Source of the DNA: Neptuniibacter sp.
Lineage (GTDB): Bacteria; Pseudomonadota; Gammaproteobacteria; Pseudomonadales; Balneatricaceae
Assembly (NCBI RefSeq): GCF_024231755.1
Contig: NZ_JAAEQH010000118.1
Span: forward strand, 1-43,822
DNA: 43,822 bases
Direction of reading: 5' to 3'
Below are positions 26,510 to 34,355 of this stretch, piece by piece. The notes beneath the pieces were generated by a model. The model was not told where the DNA came from. It saw only the letters and a list, made by a program, of their open reading frames with translations, and ran no database searches. Numbering within the stretch: position 1 is the first letter of the stretch; every line of letters begins with the position of its first letter. Position numbers and translations under genes: made by a program.

Positions 26510-27715
26510 ATGAAACGCTCTCTCACAGACACAAAAATTAAAAACCTAAAGCCCAAGGACAGGGCTTACAAAACAGCTGATGGCGGTGGCTTGTATGTTC
26601 ATACGACCAGCAAGGGAAGCAAGTCTTTTCGCTATGACTACAAGTTCAATGAGAAGTACGCCACACTGACTTTTGGTCAATACCCTACCATGACCCTAGC
26701 TGAAGCCAGAAAGCTCCATGAAGAGGCTAGAAACCTTGTTCTCAGCGGCTCTGACCCTCGAGACAAAGCAAAAGAACAAGAGCTACTAACAAAACCATTT
26801 AGCTACTACGCTCAAGAGATGCTGAACAGCCAGGACCTCAGACCTTCCACAGCAGTTAAGAAACTGGCCAAAATGAAGAGGCACCTTTTCACCCCGCTAG
26901 ATAAGAAGACCGTGGATACCATCACAGCAGTAGACTTACTAAACCTTCTCAAACCAATAGCAGATGCAGGAAAAAGAGAAACTGCCAAAGACCTAGCCAC
27001 TTATTGTCGTCAAACATTCAACTACCTACTGGCCTTACAGCTAATTCAGAACAACCCTGCGGCAACAATTGCCGAACTTCTACCGAAGCCGAAGAAATCA
27101 GCAAACTTTGCTCATATAACGGACCCAATCCAATATGGCGCACTACTAAAAAGCATCGATGCCTATCAAGGCGATTACTCCGTTAAGAAAGCACTACAGT
27201 TCGCCTCACTAACTATGCTGAGGCCTTACAACATTCGTTTTTTACGATGGGAATATATAGACCTCAATGAACGGTTAGCTACCATTCCAGATGATGAAAT
27301 GAAGATGGATCGTCCGCACAAAGTCCCTCTGTCTACACAAGCACTTTCCATACTTGATCAGATGCGGTCACTGACAGGGAATGGCGAACTAGTTTTCTTG
27401 TCTTCTTGCGGGCAGCGAACCGGTAAGGCTATGAGCGAAAACACCCTGAACCAGGCAATCATCAAGATAAAAGACAAAGACACTGGCGAAGCCCTTGGAC
27501 GAGGCGTGATGACTTCTCACGGTTTCAGGCATACTGCTTCTACCCTGTTAAATGAACTAGGTTACAATGCTGATGCAATAGAATTACAGCTCGCACACGC
27601 CTCTAAAGACCGTATAAGGGCCACATACAATAAAGCTGAACTCATGCCTGAGAGAACAAAAATGATGCAGGAGTGGGCTGACTACTTGGATGGATTAAAA
27701 AGCAATGGCCAATGA
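26510..27715 (+). CDS. int: P4-type tyrosine recombinase (integrase)
   Basis: 401 residues, the usual length. The N-terminal DUF4102 arm-binding domain (~1-85) is typical (LTDTKIKNLKPKDRAYKTAD and LTFGQYPTMTLAEAR). A core-binding helical domain follows (~95-195). The catalytic domain has Arg238 (TMLRPYNIRFLRW), His337 and Arg340 (SHGFRHTAS), His363 (LQLAHA) and the nucleophile Tyr373 (ATYNKAE), so it should be active. It sits 150 bases inside the left att site, at the end away from the intact tRNA. Its last codons overlap the next gene by 11 bases. Confidence 0.97.
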   Translation: MKRSLTDTKIKNLKPKDRAYKTADGGGLYVHTTSKGSKSFRYDYKFNEKYATLTFGQYPTMTLAEARKLHEEARNLVLSGSDPRDKAKEQELLTKPFSYYAQEMLNSQDLRPSTAVKKLAKMKRHLFTPLDKKTVDTITAVDLLNLLKPIADAGKRETAKDLATYCRQTFNYLLALQLIQNNPAATIAELLPKPKKSANFAHITDPIQYGALLKSIDAYQGDYSVKKALQFASLTMLRPYNIRFLRWEYIDLNERLATIPDDEMKMDRPHKVPLSTQALSILDQMRSLTGNGELVFLSSCGQRTGKAMSENTLNQAIIKIKDKDTGEALGRGVMTSHGFRHTASTLLNELGYNADAIELQLAHASKDRIRATYNKAELMPERTKMMQEWADYLDGLKSNGQ

Positions 27716-28424
27716 AAGAATCTCGTTTTTTGACCTAGTTCCTTTCTCGGATGCAGAAAAGCACATTAAATCTCCTGCGCAGCTTAAAAAAATTTTTATC
27801 GAAGGTATAAGAAAAAACATGCTTTTTTATGCCGCCAATCAAACTGATAAATATGTACACATGATTCGCTGGGGATATGAAGAAGTGGATGAACCTCCTC
27901 AAGAAAGAAGATTTCATGAGAAAGAACAAAAAATGGTTTTTACCAGAGGGCAGATGCTCTCGATTTCCAATGTAGATCAGTTCGACAAGCTCTTCAAAGG
28001 TGTGTTGAACGAAATTGACCTCTTTAAAGACATAGAAGGTTTTGATGAATTGATTGAATATCAGCAAACCGACTGCCTATATCAGATACATGCAGATAGT
28101 AAGTTACTTACCGCTCCATCTGATTTTAAGGGCATTGGCTTAAGCCATGTTTTTATTCGAGAATCAGATCTGGAGCGTATTGATCAGTTCCTAAAGCCTG
28201 ACCCAGCAGCCAAAGAGACCAAGCAGGACCAAAGAGAGAAGGCATTGATCGAATGGTTAAAAGACAAAGACCCCTTAGTGGTTAGAAACACGAAAAAAAA
28301 AGATGTGTGGAAAGAACTACAAAAATTTGACGGAAGGGTGTTCAACGCCGGGAGAGATACATTTTTCAAGAAACAGCAGATTATTAACTTCCAAAGTGGT
28401 CGAAAAGCCAAGCAGCAACATTAA
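27705..28424 (+). CDS. Unknown element-borne protein overlapping the integrase
   Basis: 239 residues, no recognised domain. It is hydrophilic with many Lys, Asp, Glu and Gln; no signal or membrane segment. The C-terminal ~70 residues are strongly charged and helix-like (ALIEWLKDKDPLVVRNTKKKD), compatible with nucleic-acid or protein binding. The 11-base overlap with int implies translational coupling, so it may assist integration or early element functions. That is inference from position only. Confidence 0.7.
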   Translation: MANERISFFDLVPFSDAEKHIKSPAQLKKIFIEGIRKNMLFYAANQTDKYVHMIRWGYEEVDEPPQERRFHEKEQKMVFTRGQMLSISNVDQFDKLFKGVLNEIDLFKDIEGFDELIEYQQTDCLYQIHADSKLLTAPSDFKGIGLSHVFIRESDLERIDQFLKPDPAAKETKQDQREKALIEWLKDKDPLVVRNTKKKDVWKELQKFDGRVFNAGRDTFFKKQQIINFQSGRKAKQQH

Positions 28425-28464
28425 TCAAGTTGGCTACAAGTCCCTCCACAACTAGGTTTTAATG

Positions 28465-28503
28465 TGGTCAAAATCTCAGGTAAAACTTTGACTAGTTTGA
28501 CCA
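28465..28503. promoter_or_regulatory. Inverted TGGTCAAA/TTTGACCA operator candidate
   Basis: TGGTCAAA at 28465-28472 is the inverse of TTTGACCA at 28496-28503, and a third TTTGAC lies between them (28488 region). A TTGACT at 28488-28493 could serve as -35 with a weak TATTCG at 28512. It precedes alpA, so element-regulator binding is plausible. Confidence 0.5.
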
Positions 28504-28590
28504 GTTTTTTCTATTCGGTGTCATCTGTAAATTCCTCCGCCGAGCGTAAGCAATCCCGTTTACGCCATCAAACTGTTGAAGGAATTCCTG

Positions 28591-28788
28591 ATGACAATAT
28601 TTGTAAAATTGCCTCAAGTCATGGCACAAACTGGCTTATCAAAATCACACCTTTACGCACTTGCGCAAAAAGGTGAGTTTCCCAAACAAGTAAAACTTTC
28701 TGCGCGTTCCAGCGCATGGGTTGAATCTGAAGTTGCTGAATGGATTGAAAGTCGCATTGCTTCTCGTGATGGAGGGATCATGCAATGA
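28591..28788 (+). CDS. alpA: AlpA-family DNA-binding regulator / excisionase
   Basis: 65 residues from the ATG at 28591, with AAGGA properly spaced; an upstream TTG gives only five extra residues. The MerR-like winged helix reads LPQVMAQTGLSKSHLYALAQ, then GEFPKQVKLSARSSAWVESEVAEWI, the standard AlpA pattern. These proteins activate int or act as recombination directionality factors in P4-like elements. The stop overlaps the next start (ATGA), which couples the two genes. Confidence 0.92.
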   Translation: MTIFVKLPQVMAQTGLSKSHLYALAQKGEFPKQVKLSARSSAWVESEVAEWIESRIASRDGGIMQ

Positions 28789-29075
28789 AACTATTCAAAG
28801 TACTTAAAAACAAACAGCCTTTAAGTCCACTGTTGAAGAAATACACTCAAGCTGACCTTGTTCTAGCTCTTCTTCAGCAAAAAGGAACTGTAACAACTGA
28901 AGAGCTAAAAAAGCTAGGAATCGATGCACCAGGTGCGGTTATAAGCAAACTGCGAACTGATGGCTTCGACATTGAAACCAAGCTCGTAAAAGCCAAACGG
29001 AAAAATGGGCTAGTTCGCAGAAGGATTGCGGAGTACTCGTTGGCTGAATATAGCTCAAGTAAAGGGGGCATCTGA
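28785..29075 (+). CDS. Winged-helix (HTH) protein of the replication module
   Basis: 96 residues. QADLVLALLQQKGTVTTEELKKLG followed by GAVISKLRTDGFDIETKLV is a compact winged-helix pattern like those in small phage or plasmid accessory proteins. Four-base overlaps with alpA before it and with the RepA-like gene after it put it in one tight operon. A regulatory or replication-accessory role is inferred. Confidence 0.75.
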   Translation: MKLFKVLKNKQPLSPLLKKYTQADLVLALLQQKGTVTTEELKKLGIDAPGAVISKLRTDGFDIETKLVKAKRKNGLVRRRIAEYSLAEYSSSKGGI

Positions 29076-30112
29076 TGAGTAGCTTAAATACACATGCAAT
29101 ACAGTCTTCGTTCGAGTTGCCTGAATACAAGTTCGTACCGCTCTCAAATGTATTTAAACAGTCGGTAGAAACCAACTGGCTAATAGAGGACTACATTCCG
29201 AAACCGTCAGTAGGAATGCTCTACGGACCCTCTGGAACAGGCAAATCACACATTGCTCTTCACATGGCTGCCTGTATTGCTAACGGAATACAGTGGTGCA
29301 GTAAAACCACTGAACAAGGCGTTGTCTTGGTGATGGCTGGTGAAGGTCATGGAGGTTTAACCAAAAGGTTAAAGTCCATCGAAAAGCACCATGAGATAGA
29401 GATCAACCAGGGAAATATTTTCTTTTCAGAGAGAGCTATCGGAGTGGACACTGAAGACGGTTTCAAGGATCTGATGAATGCAATTGAAGCCCTAGATGAG
29501 AAGCCCGATTTGATCATCATTGACACGCTTTCAAGGCATTTAATGAAGAGCAGTGAAAATAGCAATGAGGACATGGCCTACTTCATCAACAAGCTTGAGC
29601 AGATTAAACAAGCGTATGACACATCAATAATGATTGTGCATCACACAGGTAAAAACCAAAAAAGCGGTTCAAGAGGAGCATCCTCAATAAGAGCCAACAT
29701 TGATTTTAGCCTGGTGCTTAAACCCTTTGAATTTAACAAAGTAAGACTGAGCGAGCTTTTTATTGAGAAGCAAAAAGATGCGGATGACAGAATCCCAGAA
29801 TTAAGTTTCAGAGTAACCCCTGTCGAACTTGATGAGGAAGACAAAAATGGCAAAAAGATCAAAGGAGCATGTGTGGCTCAAGTTGGCTTTATGTCAAAAA
29901 CCAAGTCTGAAGAATACGAGGAAATCGCAGTGGAATGCTTTGAGAGTGAAAAACCTCAATGGCAAAAGAACTTTGTTGAAGCTGTTGACGATGGCGATCT
30001 GTCGCTGGCGTCGAAAAAACGAAAGTTTCGAGACACTGTTAACAGGCTTGTGGAAAACGGAATTGTTAAGGAGGTTGAACCAAAAATATTCGCTCTTACT
30101 AGCTCACAGTAA
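29075..30112 (+). CDS. RepA-like AAA (RecA-fold) ATPase
   Basis: 345 residues. Walker A is GPSGTGKS (51-58), Walker B is LIIIDT (Asp150), and a later VHHTGKNQKSGSRGASSIRA matches the sensor/arginine region of hexameric RepA/RSF1010-type helicases. The last ~70 residues form a likely winged helix (KKRKFRDTVNRLVENGIVKEVE). The role is helicase-type replication or maintenance of the excised element. Its start overlaps the previous stop. A long hairpin follows the gene. Confidence 0.88.
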   Translation: MSSLNTHAIQSSFELPEYKFVPLSNVFKQSVETNWLIEDYIPKPSVGMLYGPSGTGKSHIALHMAACIANGIQWCSKTTEQGVVLVMAGEGHGGLTKRLKSIEKHHEIEINQGNIFFSERAIGVDTEDGFKDLMNAIEALDEKPDLIIIDTLSRHLMKSSENSNEDMAYFINKLEQIKQAYDTSIMIVHHTGKNQKSGSRGASSIRANIDFSLVLKPFEFNKVRLSELFIEKQKDADDRIPELSFRVTPVELDEEDKNGKKIKGACVAQVGFMSKTKSEEYEEIAVECFESEKPQWQKNFVEAVDDGDLSLASKKRKFRDTVNRLVENGIVKEVEPKIFALTSSQ

Positions 30113-30116
30113 AAAA

Positions 30117-30159
30117 GCGGACGGATGGGGCTCCCCCTGGGTTTTCTCCATCCATCCGC
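30117..30159 (+). terminator. Hairpin after the replication operon
   Basis: GCGGACGGATGG pairs with CCATCCATCCGC (one mismatch in 12) around a 19-base loop, four bases after the RepA-like stop. No T-tract follows. Probable transcript end or processing signal. Confidence 0.5.
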
Positions 30160-30225
30160 TCCCTTGGCGTTACTTTCATAAGCTAAACGGTGCCTTTACA
30201 AGTTCAATTTCAAATTGTGCTTGTT

Positions 30226-30263
30226 CAGGCATCTAGCAAGCGAAGCGCGGTAGCTGTACTTAT
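30226..30263 (+). repeat. 38-bp direct repeat, left copy
   Basis: It begins CAGGCATCTAGCAAG and ends TAGC-G-TACTTAT. The second copy at 33902-33939 differs at two bases only. The pair brackets the DUF413/DarTG cargo. Confidence 0.9.
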
Positions 30264-30356
30264 GGGGATGTATGAGAACTAGAGGAAGGGTTGGTGTACT
30301 TACCCCCCCCTAATTCTGATGTCAGGCTGCCAATATTGCTAAAGGAACATTTCTTG

Positions 30357-30629
30357 TCAGAATGGTATCCGAAGAGAATCGTAACGGAACCATACCTCCT
30401 CTACACCGGTACGTCCTACACAATTACGAGATCTTGCAGCATAGAAGTGGCGTAGCTTGTCTGTTACCAATGGCACATCACCACGCCAGATCGCATCAAA
30501 CCAGTTGCCATACTGCGTTATCAGCTGAATTTCCTTAGCTGAAAATTTATCTTTAGGTACAAAGGCATCGAATTCATGAGGAGTGGCGCAATATTGCTGC
30601 CGCAACATTTCTATATCCGGTGAGTTCAT
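30357..30629 (-). CDS. DUF413 (MaoP/YifE-like) protein
   Basis: 90 residues. The pattern FSAKEIQLITQYGNWFDAIWRGDVPLVTD followed by GVEEVWFRYDSLRI matches the DUF413 family, whose E. coli member YifE/MaoP works in Ori-macrodomain organisation. It is shorter than MaoP, ending soon after the core. It lies downstream of the DarTG-like pair on the same strand, after 186 bases, inside the repeat-bracketed segment. Its role on an element is unknown. Confidence 0.75.
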   Translation of the reverse strand: MNSPDIEMLRQQYCATPHEFDAFVPKDKFSAKEIQLITQYGNWFDAIWRGDVPLVTDKLRHFYAARSRNCVGRTGVEEVWFRYDSLRIPF

Positions 30630-30815
30630 TTCGAACGTTCCTGGTTTTCACTGTGTATGTAGTTCTTATGAAGAATACTACGGTTATGTGAGTTGCTAGT
30701 CATCAGATATCTCCAAAACATTGAAGTATCTCAATAGGAAATCGCTGTTTATGTATATTTATAAATCCAGTAAGCGGAGTACTGATATTTTAAATATCAG
30801 ATTTAGAATATAGAA

Positions 30816-31502
30816 CTAGAACAAACTTTTTTGGGAAGAATCGATAGTATCAGCGATTGCAAACCGAAATAGTTTCTCTAACGTGACTATTCCAACCCCT
30901 TTAATGTGAGCTAATTGATTTAATTGACATATGTCCTCACGATCAAGTGACTGCATTACTATATGTATATAGTTTTTCCTCACACCGGTAACTGATGAAA
31001 TATATGTCTCATCGTTAGATAACATCCAGCTCTTTAGCTTATCGTATAAGTCATCACTTGCTTTTGGGTCATATCTGTATATTTCTACTTTCAAATCAAG
31101 ATCGCTCAAATATTCAGTCATTATATCTAAACTAACTTCTTGATCTATACCGCCTTTATCTGCCCCTAATAAAGGAAAGGCTATAGAATGAATGTCTTTA
31201 GATTCATAAGTTTGGCAAAACTTATCAAGCCCAGCTCTTAGGTATGAAACAGAGGATGGCTTTTTCCAATCCTTTTTTGTGGGGACATTTAGTATCCAAG
31301 GAGTTGAAGACTTATATAACCATAGATTCCCTATATCAATTTTATGTTGATTACATAGTTCAACATAGCGCCCATACATGTCTGGATAACGTAAACGACA
31401 CTCTAGAGCAATACCTGCACCCATTACTCCAACACAATTGACAGTATTGACAATTACTTGGCACTTCGTTGTAAAGATATTTCCTTTGATGATCTCTATC
31501 AT
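30816..31502 (-). CDS. darG: DarG-like macro-domain antitoxin (ADP-ribosyl-DNA hydrolase)
   Basis: 228 residues. Residues 1-150 are a DarG/TARG-type macro domain: GNIFTTKCQVIVNTVNCVGVM, then GAGIALECRLRYPDMY, NVPTKKDW and PLLGADKGGID. In known DarTG systems it removes ADP-ribose from DNA and protects the host. The C-terminal ~75 residues differ from the longer toxin-binding region of classical DarG (total ~350). They end in a helix-hairpin-helix-like segment (LAHIKGVGIVTLEKLF), perhaps DNA-binding. The start is 14 bases after the toxin gene's stop, as expected of a two-gene operon. The base composition is AT-rich. Confidence 0.85.
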   Translation of the reverse strand: MIEIIKGNIFTTKCQVIVNTVNCVGVMGAGIALECRLRYPDMYGRYVELCNQHKIDIGNLWLYKSSTPWILNVPTKKDWKKPSSVSYLRAGLDKFCQTYESKDIHSIAFPLLGADKGGIDQEVSLDIMTEYLSDLDLKVEIYRYDPKASDDLYDKLKSWMLSNDETYISSVTGVRKNYIHIVMQSLDREDICQLNQLAHIKGVGIVTLEKLFRFAIADTIDSSQKSLF

Positions 31503-31516
31503 TTTATTTAAATAGC

Positions 31517-32905
31517 CTAGAAGTATAATTCTTTATTGATCTCAACATCTATTGCATTATCAATATCTTTAATGAATAAGTATGTTTCTTTATCAAAGCA
31601 ATATATCTTTTCTATATGCTCAATGCCTACTTTTTTTTCAACTAAAACTTCGGCCATGCGATCACTTTTACCGTTTTCAAAGTCAGCCCAAGAACTAGCA
31701 TGCAAGCAATCCCAGTTTAATTTATCGAGATCCGATAGATCTTTGTAAAAATGGGTTTTATCTTTAGCCGCATTACCGTCGGTAAAAACAACTCCTTTTC
31801 TTGTTAGTAGATTACGATTGAAGGCTAAAATCAAAATGTCGTTTTGCCGATGTTTGTTAACATAAAGCATTGGATTCTTAGGGTTAAAATAAAATGGCAC
31901 ATAGGAATGAATACTTCTATTAAAAATAGGTTCAGATTTAGACCGCAATTTATTAACAGCAGCATTATCTATATTATTTACAACAAATCTATTACCATGC
32001 GCACGCAAGCCATTACGCAATATATTCTGAAAGTTTGAATAATGAGTAATATGGTATACATAGTCAATATCAAAGTCGTCTAGCAATAGTTCATCGTCAA
32101 GGCTCCCACTTTCTAATTCCCAATCGCCGACGTAAGAACTAACAGACCCGAATGCATCATTATTTTTTTCAACCTCTAATTCATCATCAGAGAACTCATC
32201 CCACTTCCATATTTCACGATGAAAGCTTTGATTAGTATCTTGGGGATCACAATCATCGGAGGCTGGATACATGACTGAACTTGAATTATTTAAAGCGTTA
32301 AGAACCATTCCTCTAAATATAGACTCTAAATAATTTCTCTCTAAAGCTTGCAAATGCAACACTGCTTCAATTTTATTCTTCTCAGCCTGCTCGGCAATTA
32401 AATCACGACCTACCCACTTGGCTTTGGCTTCTTTAACTTCTTGAGTAGGTGAAGGATGCAACAAGCATGTAATCAAATACCCCCAAAAATCTTCGGTATT
32501 ATCTATTGAATATGCCTTTCCAGTCGAATTATTCTTAAGTATCGTCCGAATTCCATCAAATATTAAAAACGAATCCTTCCAGCAAAAGATATCACCATCA
32601 ATAGAGATCCCTTCTTGAGAAATAGTGTAGGCACCAATAATTATCCTGCTATGGTTATTAATAGCAGATATTATGAGGTTAACCCTTTTACGTGACCATT
32701 CAAATACAAAGTCTTGTGCAGAAATGTAATCGCTCACATCTAAGGTTTGGTAGCAATATTTCCCTTTCCCAGTCTCAAAAAAAATATTATATACATTGCC
32801 AGACTCACAGCCACCAACTACAAACGAAGTTAAACAGGTAATAGCATCACAATTGAAGCGATTAAGCTCATGGACGCTTTCAATTAAATTAAAATTCAAT
32901 TCCAT
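31517..32905 (-). CDS. darT: DarT-like DNA ADP-ribosyltransferase toxin with long N-terminal extension
   Basis: 462 residues, about twice a normal DarT (~210). Residues ~281-450 are the DarT domain: YVYHITHYSNFQNILRNGL, YVPFYFNPKNPMLY, VVFTDGNAA, FYKDLSDLDKLNW and DRMAEVLVEKKV. Glu419 in that last block is at the expected catalytic position. DarT transfers ADP-ribose from NAD to bases in single-stranded DNA, blocking replication, and DarTG systems act in phage defence. Residues 1-270 are of a kind I cannot assign: a mixed alpha/beta region, then a charged acidic linker (~215-280). They could sense infection or restrain the toxin. The ribosome site is weak, which fits low expression. Confidence 0.85.
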   Translation of the reverse strand: MELNFNLIESVHELNRFNCDAITCLTSFVVGGCESGNVYNIFFETGKGKYCYQTLDVSDYISAQDFVFEWSRKRVNLIISAINNHSRIIIGAYTISQEGISIDGDIFCWKDSFLIFDGIRTILKNNSTGKAYSIDNTEDFWGYLITCLLHPSPTQEVKEAKAKWVGRDLIAEQAEKNKIEAVLHLQALERNYLESIFRGMVLNALNNSSSVMYPASDDCDPQDTNQSFHREIWKWDEFSDDELEVEKNNDAFGSVSSYVGDWELESGSLDDELLLDDFDIDYVYHITHYSNFQNILRNGLRAHGNRFVVNNIDNAAVNKLRSKSEPIFNRSIHSYVPFYFNPKNPMLYVNKHRQNDILILAFNRNLLTRKGVVFTDGNAAKDKTHFYKDLSDLDKLNWDCLHASSWADFENGKSDRMAEVLVEKKVGIEHIEKIYCFDKETYLFIKDIDNAIDVEINKELYF

Positions 32906-32986
32906 TTAATTTTAATCCGATATAGTTTATTTAGTTATAGAATCTGAAAGCTTATTGTAAAATGTTTTTTAAATTTATGTAAATCA

Positions 32987-33469
32987 TCACCCTTGCTGAG
33001 AAGCTATGTTGGCCACCATGTTCATGATGGTGTCTGCTGAGTGGAAAATCCCCATTGACTTGTTATCAACCACTTGCCCACCAATTACAGCTCCTACAGC
33101 GCTTTGTATTCTTTCCTTGGTAAACCAAGTCGAATATTCGATCAGAAAATCGATTGACGCCGCAGCCGTTGCTTCTTGGAAGTCATAGCTCGCATTAGTC
33201 CTATGTTGAAACGCTTGAAAAACTTCTTGCTGATAACCAATTTCCTCGGCATTAAAGTGTCCTTGCAAGTAAAGAAAAGCTGCAATGGTTCGCCTAGTAT
33301 ATGCATAAGTCATTTCCGCGAAAGTATCCCCTGTAAAGGAATCTGTATCTAAATCATTCCATATAGTTACAAAAACATCATCTCCTCGATATTTATTACA
33401 GTTTTTGATATAGATCTTTAGAGGAGTTTCGTTGTTCTTTTCTTCTTTACTAAATATATCAAACAGCAT
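32987..33469 (-). CDS. Unknown small protein upstream of the toxin
   Basis: 160 residues from the ATG at 33469, which has AAGGAA seven bases upstream; an upstream TTG is less likely. It is helical, with acidic and aromatic residues (DSFTGDTFAEMTYAYTRRTIAAFLYLQGHF), and the C-terminal half contains FHSADTIMNMVANIASQ. No family is recognised. It is on the same strand as darT-darG, 81 bases ahead of the toxin gene, in equally AT-rich DNA. It may be a third component of that system or separate cargo. Confidence 0.6.
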   Translation of the reverse strand: MLFDIFSKEEKNNETPLKIYIKNCNKYRGDDVFVTIWNDLDTDSFTGDTFAEMTYAYTRRTIAAFLYLQGHFNAEEIGYQQEVFQAFQHRTNASYDFQEATAAASIDFLIEYSTWFTKERIQSAVGAVIGGQVVDNKSMGIFHSADTIMNMVANIASQQG

Positions 33470-33786
33470 AATCAGTTCCTTTTTCAAATCATGATCTTTG
33501 GGTTAAATAATATATATTTATCAAGACAAAGCGCGCTTTAAAAATAACATTAAGCCTTTTTATATTTATAGTGGTTATCAGCTAGCAGTTGATGACAGAG
33601 GCGATGCTGCTATCATTGTTGCTAGAAATTTAATTTATCTTATTCCTTTAATGGCATTGTAAAATTAACTTTCATGAACCTAGCATAAAAATACATGACA
33701 TTCTTTAGGAAATATTCTTATTTTTTTGTGCCTTAGGGCTGCAAATCAATTCTACTAGCATCAAGAAAAGAACACTGCCGATGCAA

Positions 33787-33868
33787 GCATTTACACATAA
33801 GGTAAATTATGCGGCGATAGTGAACGACTGCTTGCAGTTGCGCATAATTCCTACCTTATGTTGAATGC
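33787..33868. repeat. Large imperfect stem-loop
   Basis: ACATAAGGTA-AATTATGCG (33795-33813) is mirrored by 33841-33861, giving 19 pairs with a two-base bulge (33850-33851). An outer 5-bp stem lies at 33787-33791 / 33864-33868, and an apical hairpin at 33825-33840 (CGACTG-CTTG-CAGTTG). The right foot has GTTGAAT, which fits GTTRRRY of integron attC sites, but the left foot is imperfect. Confidence 0.75.
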
Positions 33869-33901
33869 AGATTCTCAGTCCATGAACCAGATGTCATTGT
33901 G

Positions 33902-33939
33902 CAGGCATCTAGCAAGTGAAGCGCGGTAGCTATACTTAT
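33902..33939 (+). repeat. 38-bp direct repeat, right copy
   Basis: 36 of 38 bases match the copy at 30226-30263, in the same orientation. Confidence 0.9.
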
Positions 33940-34007
33940 CAGAGCGCATCTGACCAAGGAGCAACATTGATTCATTTATTGAGACTTCGAAACTAGGCCC
34001 TATAGCA

Positions 34008-34298
34008 GTGTCCCTCCGTGTAATTGAACACTTCAGGAATCATAGTGAGCATGGGGATCTTGCCAAGAGCACTGAAGAAGTTGCGCTGGTGTTACAGAGC
34101 CAGCAGATTGATAAGTTAGAAGTGCCGGCAGGCATTGCACAGCGTACGGCTGAGAAGGGAGATAGTCACCTAGGTATAGAGTTCTGGGTTCACCCTAATA
34201 GCTCTACGGTGTTTTTAGTCGTCCCTTATGACGACTACAGGCAGGTTGATGGCGTAATCAAGCAGCGCAAGGACGGCTTTGTATTAGGCGATTCTTAG
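34008..34298 (+). CDS. Unknown small element-borne protein
   Basis: 96 residues from a GTG; no family recognised. It is a soluble, mixed alpha/beta sequence with a strand-rich middle (GIEFWVHPNSSTVFLVVPYDDY). The start is uncertain: no ribosome site precedes this GTG, while a good AAGGAG (33956-33961) stands four bases before an in-frame ATT at 33966 that would add 14 residues. An out-of-frame TTG at 33967 would instead give a nine-codon leader ending at 33996. It is the first plus-strand gene after the repeat-bracketed cargo. Confidence 0.5.
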   Translation: MSLRVIEHFRNHSEHGDLAKSTEEVALVLQSQQIDKLEVPAGIAQRTAEKGDSHLGIEFWVHPNSSTVFLVVPYDDYRQVDGVIKQRKDGFVLGDS

Positions 34299-34355
34299 CC
34301 GTTATGCTCATTCACTTTACAAATGATCTTGTTGTTAGATATCGAACCTCGATTA

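Larger units (their letters stand above)
33470..34007. other. Intergenic stretch with large stem-loop and repeat
   Basis: 538 bases, no gene. It holds a perfect 12-bp palindrome AAAGCGCGCTTT (33528-33539) ahead of the minus-strand cargo genes, the long inverted repeat at 33787-33868 and the right 38-bp direct repeat. Confidence 0.65.

Noticed and set aside
28464-28676. 70-residue open frame overlapping alpA in another frame
   Set aside because: It overlaps the well-supported alpA gene and the operator region; composition is not protein-like.
31517-33469. CRISPR-Cas, restriction or BREX system in the island cargo
   Set aside because: No nuclease, methylase or Cas motifs seen; the DarT and macro-domain motifs explain the two main genes.
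33787-33868. Firm call of an integron attC site
   Set aside because: The left foot does not give a clean RYYYAAC, and there is no integron integrase or cassette array in the window.
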